Assembly: GCA_005223075.1 (NCBI GenBank)
Contig: NJBO01000010.1
Location: 1 to 64,000 of the forward strand
DNA length: 64,000 nucleotides
From: a candidate division TA06 bacterium B3_TA06
GTDB taxonomy: Bacteria; Hydrothermota; Tepidihabitantia; B3-TA06
Direction of reading: 5' to 3'
Made by a program: the position numbers and the translations under genes. Below are positions 15,723 through 23,374 of this stretch, in pieces; position 1 is the stretch's first letter, and each line of letters starts with the position of its first letter. The notes beneath the pieces are model-generated. The model did not search any database. It was not told the DNA's origin and saw only the letters and a list, made by a program, of their open reading frames with translations.

Positions 15723-16421
15723 ATGAAGAAGAGTGCAATTGGTGCACTACTTGCGATTGTGTTCGTGGGTTTGACTGTCACTGGATGCGACGCCCTGAGG
15801 CGAACCGTTGAAATCCCCGATCTGACCAAATCTACCGTTGAGAACGCGAAGGTCTCCACTGAGAAGAGAGGGCTTTTGATCTATGTGGTGGACGAGATTG
15901 AGTCTGACGAGGTAGAGAAAGGGCTTATAGCCAAGCAGGAGCCTCTTCCCCTTTCTGAGGTCAAACGGGGTTCCTCTGTAAAGGTCTGGATCTCCAAGGG
16001 CTTAGTCAGGGTTGAAGTTCCTGCCATTGAGAATGTTGCTGTGAGTGCGGCACGCGCTAAGCTGAGCAAGCTGGGACTTGATGTTGACGTGGAGGAGGTA
16101 TACTCCGAAGAGATCGCCAAGGACTTTGTGGTATCATCGGATCCTTCCCCAGGCATGATGGTCCAGAAAGGCACCACCGTGAATTTAAAGGTAAGTATGG
16201 GTCCTGAACCGCCCAAGACAGCGGTGGTTCCCAAAGTGATTCGCATGGGCAAGAGCTCGGCGAAGAAGAAGATCGAGGATGCAGGCCTGGAGGCGAAGTT
16301 CGTCTACAGGGTAAGTACCGAGTACTACGAGGGCACCCTTTACTATCAAACACCCAAGGCGGGCAGCGTGGTTCCCATCGGCTCGACCGTGACCGCCTAC
16401 ATCGCTACCGTTCTGGATTAG
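15723..16421 (+). CDS. Lipoprotein with three PASTA domains
   Basis: This 232-residue protein has a lipoprotein signal ending at GLTVTGC (Cys near residue 22) followed by three PASTA modules, at about 27-90, 97-160 and 165-232. Each shows the pattern of a start such as EIPDLTKSTVENAK, a paired strand, and an end such as GTTVNLKVSMG or GSTVTAYIA. PASTA domains bind peptidoglycan fragments or serve as rigid spacers and are usually the outer part of PrkC-type kinases or PBP2x. Here they stand alone with no kinase or transpeptidase, so the protein is probably a periplasmic cell-wall-binding lipoprotein. AAGGAGG supports the start. Confidence 0.88.
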   Translation: MKKSAIGALLAIVFVGLTVTGCDALRRTVEIPDLTKSTVENAKVSTEKRGLLIYVVDEIESDEVEKGLIAKQEPLPLSEVKRGSSVKVWISKGLVRVEVPAIENVAVSAARAKLSKLGLDVDVEEVYSEEIAKDFVVSSDPSPGMMVQKGTTVNLKVSMGPEPPKTAVVPKVIRMGKSSAKKKIEDAGLEAKFVYRVSTEYYEGTLYYQTPKAGSVVPIGSTVTAYIATVLD

Positions 16422-16440
16422 AGAGGACAAAAGATATCAA

Positions 16441-16469
16441 GGGGCCGGCTAAACCGGCCTCTTTTTTTT
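16441..16469 (+). terminator. Intrinsic terminator of the PASTA gene, inside the rsmG 3' end
   Basis: An 8-bp stem GGGGCCGG (16441-16448) with CCGGCCTC (16454-16461), loop CTAAA, is followed by eight T (16462-16469). The loop contains the rsmG stop codon on the other strand, so the terminator doubles as the last codons of rsmG. Confidence 0.9.
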
Positions 16470-17123
16470 ACCCCCAAACGCTTGCGAAGCAAGCGCTTGG
16501 GGACCCCTTTTAAGAAGGATGTAGGTTCGTCCCTCGCCGCAAGGGAGCACCAGACTCTCCATCCGCGACTTCAGCCCGTAGCGCTCGATCAGCAAGTCCG
16601 CCTCATCCAGCTCAGCCCTGCCTCCAGGTCCCTTGTAGAAGAGAACTCCACCCTTCTCTTTAAGATGATTTATTACTACGGGTAAGACCTCAATAATCGT
16701 TCCTATTGCTCTGACGGTGATAAGATCAAAACGCTTTTCTAGATTCTCGCCTCGATCAGGGAATAGCTCTAGATTGGCTGGTTGGAGTTCTCCTATCACC
16801 CGCAAGAGGAATGCGGCCTTCTTTTGACGCGATTCCACTAAGGTGACGTGAATATCAGGCCGGGCTACAGCCAGAGGGATGCCAGGCAGTCCAGCACCTG
16901 ATCCCCAATCCGCTACCTTTGCTTTCCGAGGTATAAGATCTAATGGAACAAGTGAATCTGCGAAGTGCAGCTCCTCAAGACGAGAAAGATCTCCTCGAGA
17001 GACCAGATTGATGCTTTTGGAAGCATCAAGGATCAGCTCTTTGTATCGCTTGAGCTTATCCTGTTGATCCGCTAAGAGCATGATTCCTTTGCTTGTGAGG
17101 AACTTCTCAAGTTGCTGGTTCAT
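16449..17123 (-). CDS. rsmG: 16S rRNA (guanine-527-N7)-methyltransferase
   Basis: This 224-residue enzyme methylates N7 of G527 in 16S rRNA. The SAM site is VADWGSGAGLPGIPLAVARPD near residues 69-89 (motif VADWGSGAGLPGIPLA), followed by VTLVESRQKKAAFL, the family hallmark, then DLITVRAIGTI. LVSRGDLSRLEELHFADSL marks the N-terminal region. Its last residues (GGKKKRPV) are encoded by the converging terminator of the PASTA gene. Upstream is a repeat-rich gap with no clear promoter, so it may be read through from the porV-yhaM operon. Confidence 0.94.
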   Translation of the reverse strand: MNQQLEKFLTSKGIMLLADQQDKLKRYKELILDASKSINLVSRGDLSRLEELHFADSLVPLDLIPRKAKVADWGSGAGLPGIPLAVARPDIHVTLVESRQKKAAFLLRVIGELQPANLELFPDRGENLEKRFDLITVRAIGTIIEVLPVVINHLKEKGGVLFYKGPGGRAELDEADLLIERYGLKSRMESLVLPCGEGRTYILLKRGPQALASQAFGGKKKRPV

Positions 17124-17231
17124 ACATTGTCCTTAAAGTTCAGGTCTCACGTAGCGTCGGAAGAAACGCTTCAGTGTTACGGGTGTTATTTCCTTGTGAG
17201 CGGAGCGCAAGCTCCGAGTAATTATGAGAAT

Positions 17232-17384
17232 GCCCCGAAGGGGTACGGGTGTTATGTCCTTGATTAAGGGGCGTTAGTCCCAGGAAGTTATGGAGATGCC
17301 CCGCAGGGGTACGGGTGTTGCGGGTATTGCGGGTATTGTGGGTGTTATGGGTATTGTGGGTATTGTGGGTGTTATGGGTGTTAC
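17232..17384. repeat. 9-bp minisatellite and paired direct repeat
   Basis: Eight 9-base units of the type GGGTATTGT or GGGTGTTAT run from 17313 to 17384, beginning 4 bases past the yhaM stop. Before them GCCCCGAAGGGGTACGGGTG (17232) recurs as GCCCCGCAGGGGTACGGGTG (17297), each with a small CCCC/GGGG hairpin. The minus strand reads ACCCATAAC-type units, related to the CCCGTAACAC word scattered elsewhere. A frame through it codes only Asn-Thr-His/Arg repeats and is not a likely protein. Confidence 0.85.
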
Positions 17385-17387
17385 GGG

Positions 17388-18329
17388 TCACACGTCGCGG
17401 TCAAGGTAGGTGTCGTGTTCCAGGTAGGGATGGTACTCGCTCCACCGCTCGCCCGCATTGCTGCGAGCCGCAACCTCCTCATACATTGCACGCTTGGCAT
17501 CGAGGTTGTCAAGTTGATGCAGAATCTCTGCTTCCAGGAAGAGAGGTCTGCGGGGCGAGCCGTACTCCATAAACCCGTGATGACTGATAACCATGTGTAA
17601 GAGCTTCCATGCAAGCTTTTCATGGAAGCGAGGGATGCGTTCTATCTCGCGTTCGATCATCCTTGTTCCTATCACGATGTGCCCTAAGAGTTTGCCCTCG
17701 TCTGTATTATCTATGGTGCGCGTATATTCGTACTCCCGTATCTTGCCTATGTCGTGCAGGAGTACCCCTGCGAGAAGCAAATCCTTGTCCAGATCCGAAT
17801 TCAGTTCACAGAGCGCTTCGGCTGCGGTAAGCATGTCGTATGTATGGACGCACAACCCACCGAGATATGCGTGGTGAGCGCGCACCCCTGCCGGGGCGAG
17901 TTTGAACTGCCGCTCGAACGTAGAGTTGTTGTAGAAGGCGGTTAGAAGTGCTGAAAGTGGAGTACGCAGTTGATTTGCGGTCTCACGGAGCTTATGATAA
18001 CAGCCTTCAACGTCTCTCGTTGTTTTTGGCAGGAAATCTGTGTAGTCTACCTCTGCTTCCTTTATCTGCCTGATTCCATCTATCTTCAGGTTAAGACGTC
18101 CGTTGTACTCTGAGAGATGGCCTCGCACACAGGCAAAGATGCCTTTGGGAAGATTGCTTGAAGGTGTAGGATCGAAGAGGATGGACTTGAGAATGCCGGT
18201 TCGGTCGCGTAGCTGGAAGATTAAGAAATTCTTGCCCTCGCGTGTCTTCCGGGTCTCCTTGTCGGCTAGGTAGAAGACATCATCTACATCGTCGCCGGAG
18301 CGTAAGTTCTCTATGAACTGTCTCTTCAT
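17388..18329 (-). CDS. YhaM-type 3'-5' exoribonuclease with OB fold and HD domain
   Basis: This 313-residue protein starts with an OB-fold nucleic-acid-binding part (about 10-95: FLIFQLRDRTGILKSILF and GRLNLKIDGIRQI), then an HD metal-dependent hydrolase domain with HHAYLGGLCVHTYDM, LLHDIGKIREYEY and MVISHHGFMEYGSPRRP. This order is that of the Bacillus YhaM/CBF1 family, which trims RNA 3' ends and single-stranded DNA. Its ATG overlaps the porV-like stop by 1 nt (TGATG), so it is the second gene of that operon. Immediately past its stop the 9-bp minisatellite begins. Confidence 0.88.
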   Translation of the reverse strand: MKRQFIENLRSGDDVDDVFYLADKETRKTREGKNFLIFQLRDRTGILKSILFDPTPSSNLPKGIFACVRGHLSEYNGRLNLKIDGIRQIKEAEVDYTDFLPKTTRDVEGCYHKLRETANQLRTPLSALLTAFYNNSTFERQFKLAPAGVRAHHAYLGGLCVHTYDMLTAAEALCELNSDLDKDLLLAGVLLHDIGKIREYEYTRTIDNTDEGKLLGHIVIGTRMIEREIERIPRFHEKLAWKLLHMVISHHGFMEYGSPRRPLFLEAEILHQLDNLDAKRAMYEEVAARSNAGERWSEYHPYLEHDTYLDRDV

Positions 18330-19246
18330 CAGAACCGGTATGAGAGGGAGATGCGGTGGAAGAATCCCAGGTCAAGCCCCGGGGTGATCGCGTAGTCAAC
18401 CGATACCCCTGCCAGATCGTGTATTCCCAGACCCAACGAGAATCCGGCCAGGATGTCAGCACCTTCCCCTGTCTTCCATGCCGAGCCCTGGGTTGAGTAT
18501 CCTCCCCTTAGAGCCAGGATGTCAACAGGGAGGAACTCGATCCCTGCCCGAACGATTAGCGGCGCATCAAAGGGTTTGGAGACATCAAGACCCAGAAGAA
18601 GATTCTTCACCCCTGCGTAGCTTACACCGCCTCCGATGCCCAAGGGCATCCCGGAGCGCTCTTCCACGAAAGGTGTTATCTCGTATGCAGCGTTCTGCAA
18701 TGCAACGCCTATAGCTAGGCCGGGCAGAAGATCAGTATACATCAGTCCAACATCAGCAGCGGCTCCTATCTGGGTGTTTGAGTCGGCCACAGCAAGATGG
18801 ATTTTCAGGTTCGCTCCCGCACTTAGATTTTCGATTATCCCGTAGGCGAGGGTTCCGCCCAGGTTGATCACATGATAACCGAAACTGCCGAGATCCTCGT
18901 TGGTTGGCGAAGTCTTTGTCATGGTTCCCGAGTTGAGATAGAAGGCTCCGGCTGAATAACGTAGTTGGCCAGAGGACTGGGGCTTAAAGATGATTGAACC
19001 GATGTGTATTCCAGCAGGATAGGGGAGATAGTTGGCAGCAAGGATCATATTTTCGCTTGAGGATAATCCTGCCGGGTTGGCGAAGAACGCCTGAGGATTG
19101 TCCGCTACCCCCAGTGAGACACCGCCCATTCCCTGGCTTCTGGCATCGGGCTGGATGCGCAGGTGGTTGAGTCCGGTCTGGCCCGTCTCTAAGGCCATCA
19201 CAGCTCCAGCGATGAAAAGGATTAATGCTATTGTGCGTTTCATCAT
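18329..19246 (-). CDS. PorV/PorQ-family outer-membrane protein
   Basis: This 305-residue protein has a signal peptide (KRTIALILFIAGAVMALETG) and then a beta-barrel of the UPF0164/PorV type. The start ARSQGMGGVSLGVADNPQAFFANPAGLS is the family hallmark (read as GMGGVSLGVADNPQAFF and NPAGL). Glycine/aromatic strands alternate, and the protein ends in ISLSYRF with a terminal Phe, as outer-membrane barrels do. PorV is the T9SS shuttle that carries cargo to the attachment complex, and the window also has a T9SS-tagged protein. Two ATGs are in tandem (19246, 19243). The second is exactly at the predicted transcription start, so the mRNA is probably leaderless. I cannot tell PorV from PorQ-like paralogues. 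Confidence 0.85.
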   Translation of the reverse strand: MMKRTIALILFIAGAVMALETGQTGLNHLRIQPDARSQGMGGVSLGVADNPQAFFANPAGLSSSENMILAANYLPYPAGIHIGSIIFKPQSSGQLRYSAGAFYLNSGTMTKTSPTNEDLGSFGYHVINLGGTLAYGIIENLSAGANLKIHLAVADSNTQIGAAADVGLMYTDLLPGLAIGVALQNAAYEITPFVEERSGMPLGIGGGVSYAGVKNLLLGLDVSKPFDAPLIVRAGIEFLPVDILALRGGYSTQGSAWKTGEGADILAGFSLGLGIHDLAGVSVDYAITPGLDLGFFHRISLSYRF

Positions 19247-19249
19247 CTG

Positions 19250-19277
19250 AGTTTAACGCGAAGTAGACTGATGTCAA
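19250..19277 (-). promoter_or_regulatory. Promoter of porV-like/yhaM-like operon
   Basis: On the minus strand TTGACA (19272-19277) and TAAACT (19250-19255) are 16 nt apart. The expected start falls on the second ATG of the gene (19243). Confidence 0.7.
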
Positions 19278-19288
19278 CCCGTAACGGA

Positions 19289-19390
19289 CCTCAGGAATTT
19301 ATCCGCAGATTGAAACTCGTTTCACACGTTTCCTTTCGGAACGCAGATTGAAAATCAAATTCATATCTGCGTCGTCTGCGAAACCTGAGG
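19289..19390. repeat. CGCAGATTGAAACTCGTTTC-type repeat
   Basis: Arms CCTCAGG (19289) and CCTGAGG (19384-19390) enclose CCGCAGATTGAAACTCGTTT and ACGCAGATTGAAAATC. The first part recurs almost exactly at 27439, and short forms occur at 35749. It lies downstream of leuS. Confidence 0.65.
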
Positions 19391-19409
19391 ATTATTTTAT
19401 CCCGGTGCT

Positions 19410-21863
19410 CTATACAACGAAATTAAGAAGCCTATCAGGGACGAAAATTATCTTGCGCGGTTCTGCGACAAGGTACTTTTTCACTACGTCATCTGCACGA
19501 GCCATTGCTATAATTTCATCTTTAGAAGTGCCCTTGTGTACTGCTATTACTGTCCTTACTTTACCATTTACTTGAATCGGGATCTCCACGACCTTTTCAA
19601 TTACTGCTTCCTTATCGAATTCGGGCCATTGTGATTCGAAGATACTTTCATTGTTCCCAAGAGCCTCCCAAAGCTCTTCTGCGATGAACGGGGCAAAGGG
19701 AGCTAATATCTGCACGAACTTCGTTACCGCATATCTCACAACTGCATTTGGTTCGAGAGGAAGCATCGAAAAGCGATTCATGAATTCCATCATTCTTGCT
19801 ACTGCGGTATTGTAGCTCATTCTCCCAATGTCTTCGCTGACTTGCTTGACAGTGCGTTCTATGGCAACGTATAGTTCATCATCAGGCCATTCAAGCGTCG
19901 AGCGGTCAAAAAACTCAGGTTGAATTGTGGTAGACTTAGTGATTTCTGAGTATACACGTTCAAGGAACCGTGTCGATCCTTTAAGCCCCTTCTCCGACCA
20001 AAGAACCTCACGTCCTGGCGGGGCGAAGAAGAGCATGGCTACCCGCGCGGCATCAACGCCGATGCGGTCTATAAGTTCTCGAGGCGAGACCGCGTTGCCC
20101 TTGGACTTGCTCATCACGTCACCGTTCTCGTCCAGCACCATCCCGTGATTGAAGAGCTTTATGACCGGTTCCTGGACCGGGCAGATCCCTAAGTCGTATA
20201 AAAACATGGTTATGAACCGGAAGTAGATCAGGTGTCCGGTGGCGTGCTCGTCGCCACCAATGTAAAGGTCTATGGGCAGCCACTTTTCTGCCTCAGCCTT
20301 GCTAAATATCTCCTTGTCATTCTTTGGATCCACATACCTCAAGTGGTACCAGGCCGAGTCAACAAAGGTATCCATGGTGTCGGTATCACGCTTTGCATTA
20401 CCTCCGCACTTGGGGCAGGAGACGTTTATGAACTCGGGCACCGACTCAAGGGGCGAGCGGGCCTTGGGAACGAAGTTGATCTTTGACTCATCAGGCAGGA
20501 GCGCGGGCAGCTCTTCGGCGGGCACCGGCACCATACCGCATTTCGGGCAGTGAATCATGGGTATGGGCGCACCCCAGTAGCGCTGTCTGGAGATGAGCCA
20601 GTCGCGGAGACGATAGGAGACCGCAGGCTTGCCGAAGCCCTCCTCAGCCGCATACTCCGCAACCTTCCTTATTCCTTCCACCGAGCTGATGCCGTCGAAC
20701 GGTCCTGATGAAACCATCACACCCGGCTCAACGTAGGCGGCCTCCATCTCGGAAAGCACGAGCTTGGAATCCGGCGGTTGAATAACTATCTTGATCGGTA
20801 TGCCGTAGCGCTTTGCGAACTCGAAATCGCGCTGATCATGTGCAGGTACGGCCATCACCATGCCTGTTCCGTATGAAGCCAGCACGTAGTCGGCCACCCA
20901 TAGCTGCACGTCCTCGTTATTGAACGGGTTACGAACTCTCAAGCCGGTATCCACCCCGTCCTTCTCCCTGTTCTCGGCCAGGCGCTCGATCTCAGATTTC
21001 AAAAGGGCGGCATCCCGGTACGCCTTCACCTTGTCCTTGTTCGGCATCCTATCGAGGAGCTTGGAGACCAGCTTGTGCTCGGGTGCAATGGCCATGAAAG
21101 TGACCCCGTAGACGGTGTCCGGTCTGGTCGTGAATATCGGCAACTTGATCTGGGGGTTATCCTTCAACTCAAATATCAACTCGGCACCATCGCTGCGGCC
21201 TATCCAGTTGCGCTGCATGATCTTTATAGGTTCTGGCCAGTCTTTAAGTTTGTCCAGGTTATCAAGCAGCCTCTGGGCGTAATCCGTGATCTTGAAGTAC
21301 CACTGCACCAGTTCCTTCTTTTCGACCTGAGCCTGGCAGCGCCAGCATTTGCCACCGATCACCTGTTCGTTGGCCAGCACCGTATTGCAGGCGGGGCACC
21401 AGTTTACTAAGCCAGTGTCCCGATACGCCAGCCCCTTTTCATAGAGCTTGATGAACAGCCACTGGGTCCAGCGGTAATAGCGAGGATCGCAGGTTCGCAC
21501 CTCCCTTGACCAATCGTAGCTTAAGCCGAGGGCTTTTATAGTCTCAGTGGCAGTATCAATGTTAGTCTCTGTCCATTTCCGTGGCGATCCCCCACGCTTT
21601 ATGGCCGCTTCTTCGGCAGGCAGACCGAACGCGTCGAACCCGAAGGGATGAAGCAGCTGGTATCCATGCATGCGCTTGTAACGCCACATAAAGTCGCCGA
21701 TGATATAATTTCTAAAGTGGCCGATGTGGATGTCGCCAGAGGTGTAAAGGAACATCTCCAGCTGATAGAACTTGCGTTCAGGATCTACCGGTGTGTCGTA
21801 CAACTTCCATTCCTGCCAGCGCTTAAGCCACTTGGCTTCAATCTCCTTATAAGAATACTTCAT
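19410..21863 (-). CDS. leuS: Leucyl-tRNA synthetase
   Basis: This 817-residue class I enzyme charges tRNA-Leu. The HIGH motif is DIHIGHFRNY near residue 39 and KMSKS is VMSKSKGN near residue 560. A zinc-binding insert (WCPACNTVL and KCWRCQ) lies near 160-180. The editing domain with TTRPDTVYGVTF and AHDQRDFEFA sits in the middle, and the anticodon-binding and C-terminal parts follow. I chose the ATG at 21863 because GAGGAG lies 4-5 nt upstream and MKYSYKEIEAKW is the normal N-terminus. The start overlaps holA by 17 nt, so the pair is co-transcribed. Length and motif set are those of the bacterial LeuS. Confidence 0.97.
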   Translation of the reverse strand: MKYSYKEIEAKWLKRWQEWKLYDTPVDPERKFYQLEMFLYTSGDIHIGHFRNYIIGDFMWRYKRMHGYQLLHPFGFDAFGLPAEEAAIKRGGSPRKWTETNIDTATETIKALGLSYDWSREVRTCDPRYYRWTQWLFIKLYEKGLAYRDTGLVNWCPACNTVLANEQVIGGKCWRCQAQVEKKELVQWYFKITDYAQRLLDNLDKLKDWPEPIKIMQRNWIGRSDGAELIFELKDNPQIKLPIFTTRPDTVYGVTFMAIAPEHKLVSKLLDRMPNKDKVKAYRDAALLKSEIERLAENREKDGVDTGLRVRNPFNNEDVQLWVADYVLASYGTGMVMAVPAHDQRDFEFAKRYGIPIKIVIQPPDSKLVLSEMEAAYVEPGVMVSSGPFDGISSVEGIRKVAEYAAEEGFGKPAVSYRLRDWLISRQRYWGAPIPMIHCPKCGMVPVPAEELPALLPDESKINFVPKARSPLESVPEFINVSCPKCGGNAKRDTDTMDTFVDSAWYHLRYVDPKNDKEIFSKAEAEKWLPIDLYIGGDEHATGHLIYFRFITMFLYDLGICPVQEPVIKLFNHGMVLDENGDVMSKSKGNAVSPRELIDRIGVDAARVAMLFFAPPGREVLWSEKGLKGSTRFLERVYSEITKSTTIQPEFFDRSTLEWPDDELYVAIERTVKQVSEDIGRMSYNTAVARMMEFMNRFSMLPLEPNAVVRYAVTKFVQILAPFAPFIAEELWEALGNNESIFESQWPEFDKEAVIEKVVEIPIQVNGKVRTVIAVHKGTSKDEIIAMARADDVVKKYLVAEPRKIIFVPDRLLNFVV

Positions 21864-22914
21864 CAAACTCCTCAACGCTTGTAGGTGCCAGATTTCCAAT
21901 AACTACCTGCTCGAGCATCGCCTCTGCATCGCGGCCAGTGGTACGGACAGCCAAGTCAACCTCAGCCAGACGCATAAGAAACCGATGCAATCTTTCGGCG
22001 GGCCACCTTCGAGCCCTTTCCGGATACTCCTTCGAAAGCAGCCACCTACGCGAACCCAATCTCAACTCTTTCGCCATCTCTTCAGACGGAACCCTTCCCT
22101 TGAGTTCATGATATTTCAGCAGCGCAAATGCCTCCCTGGAAAGAGCACGAATAATCTGAAGCATGCCTTCCCTTGAATCGAAACGCAAAACACGATGCAA
22201 TTCCCTTGATGCCCTGTCCCGATCTCTGGCAAATACCGCCCTAACACAATCATAAACCCCCTTCTCAAATGAATCGTGCAGGAGATCTTCTACGTCCTTA
22301 AGACCAACCCTATCCCCTTCACCGCGGTACAGATCAATCTTCGTAAGCATCTGTGCCAGCGCCATCAGGTTGCCTGCAGAAAGATCGATCATGAAATCCA
22401 CGGTTCTATCGTCAAGCGAGAATCCCTTGGACGAGGCCTGGGTTTTCAGCCACGATGTCAATTCACTGGGCTTGGGTGAGACTAGATGACATACCGTGAT
22501 CTTTTGTCCTTTAGCCCATTTGAGAAGGTTATCAGTTGCTTTCAGTTCCTTTTCGGCCATCATAACCACGACCCGTAACACATCCCGTAACACCTCGCGT
22601 ACCTTTGCCGGGTGGGAGGCTACCCGCTCCAGCGCCTGGAGCTGATCTTTCTTGAGCTTGTGCGCCGAACGCAGCACCGTGACCTTTGTTTCCCCTCCGA
22701 ACGAGAGGGTCCCAGCCGACGCCAGTAGCTGGGCCGGATCAAGCAATGCGGCATCCACTACTTCGTAGCCCCAACTTCCTGCTCCGCCGTAATTTGCACG
22801 AAGGGCTGTCAGAATCTCTTCGTGAAAGAACGCCTCTTCGCCGTAGCAAAGTAATGCCGCGGGTAAATCCCGCGCCTTGATGCGTTTTGCTAGTTCTTTC
22901 CTTGTGATGTGCAT
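21847..22914 (-). CDS. holA: DNA polymerase III delta subunit
   Basis: This 355-residue clamp-loader subunit opens the sliding clamp. Landmarks are ALLCYGEEAFFHEEIL near residue 19, LLASAGTLSFGGETKVTVL, AGNLMALAQMLTKIDLY in the middle and a C-terminal collar domain with WPAERLHRFLMRLAEVDLAVRTTG. An in-frame segment coding VREVLRDVLR (near residue 108) contains two copies of GTGTTACGG where the family normally has a short loop before VVVMMAEK, an apparent repeat insertion. The ATG is 6 nt past the -10 box with no Shine-Dalgarno site. It leads an operon with leuS. Confidence 0.9.
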   Translation of the reverse strand: MHITRKELAKRIKARDLPAALLCYGEEAFFHEEILTALRANYGGAGSWGYEVVDAALLDPAQLLASAGTLSFGGETKVTVLRSAHKLKKDQLQALERVASHPAKVREVLRDVLRVVVMMAEKELKATDNLLKWAKGQKITVCHLVSPKPSELTSWLKTQASSKGFSLDDRTVDFMIDLSAGNLMALAQMLTKIDLYRGEGDRVGLKDVEDLLHDSFEKGVYDCVRAVFARDRDRASRELHRVLRFDSREGMLQIIRALSREAFALLKYHELKGRVPSEEMAKELRLGSRRWLLSKEYPERARRWPAERLHRFLMRLAEVDLAVRTTGRDAEAMLEQVVIGNLAPTSVEEFDEVFL

Positions 22915-22919
22915 CTATA

Positions 22920-22948
22920 ATAATATTTAGTTAGACCACTTATGTCAA
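22920..22948 (-). promoter_or_regulatory. Promoter of holA-leuS, leaderless start
   Basis: On the minus strand TTGACA (22943-22948) and TATTAT (22920-22925) are 17 nt apart. The holA ATG begins 6 nt after the -10 box. Confidence 0.75.
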
Positions 22949-23300
22949 CCGCACCCCTAATCTGCTTACGGAACTCTGGTTCCGCAAGATCTGATGGAGT
23001 AGCCTACTTTCCTTAGTGCAGCACCACTACTTTGGTTGGGGTGGAGCAATACAGCGCAGACACTCCTGTCTCTTTTTTGGATCCGAACAGACTTTTGAAC
23101 AGACAAGAGTGCTTCGGCAAGGGCATGGGCGGCCTATCTCCACTTGTATCCCTCCGGGGCACAAGCATGACTTCAATCCCACGAATACAATCATCTCGAT
23201 GGGAACTTCATCAACTTCCCTGTCTTCCTGCTTGACGATCTCAACCTCTTTCTACCAGATAACGATGTATTGACCATGGATATTTCTGTAGTGTCCTCTC
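22949..23300 (+). other. Divergent intergenic region, no gene recognised
   Basis: Between the holA promoter and the outer-membrane protein gene I see no convincing gene. A small hairpin AGACA CTCC TGTCT lies at about 23057-23070, and CACTC ... GAGTG words surround it. The stretch may be gene debris or a regulatory region. Confidence 0.35.
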
Positions 23301-23330
23301 CGATCTTTTCTCCGAAGGAGAAAAGGAGGA
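23301..23330 (+). repeat. Single-hairpin element, copy 2
   Basis: CGATC is followed by TTTTCTCC (23306-23313), loop GAA, GGAGAAAA (23317-23324) and GGAGGA. Its right flank looks like a Shine-Dalgarno site, but it lies upstream of the promoter of the next gene and so is probably not in that mRNA. Confidence 0.8.
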
Positions 23331-23339
23331 CTAAGGTGG

Positions 23340-23367
23340 TTGACTTGTGGGGCTTGTGTCTTATAAT
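23340..23367 (+). promoter_or_regulatory. Promoter of the outer-membrane protein gene
   Basis: TTGACT (23340-23345) and TATAAT (23362-23367) are 16 nt apart. The ATG at 23375 lies 8 nt after the -10 box, which sets the start and implies a leaderless mRNA. Confidence 0.75.
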
Positions 23368-23374
23368 CATACCA

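Noticed and set aside
17313-17384. CRISPR array
   Set aside because: Units are 9 bases and contiguous with no spacers. No cas gene is in the window.
17140-17391. An 83-codon minus-strand frame of Asn-Thr-His repeats
   Set aside because: It is only a translation of the 9-bp minisatellite and flanking repeats, with no Shine-Dalgarno site or family signal.
23336-23374. GTG start with GGAGG for the outer-membrane protein
   Set aside because: The GGAGG is the conserved flank of a dispersed hairpin element and lies upstream of a near-consensus promoter whose start falls at the next ATG.
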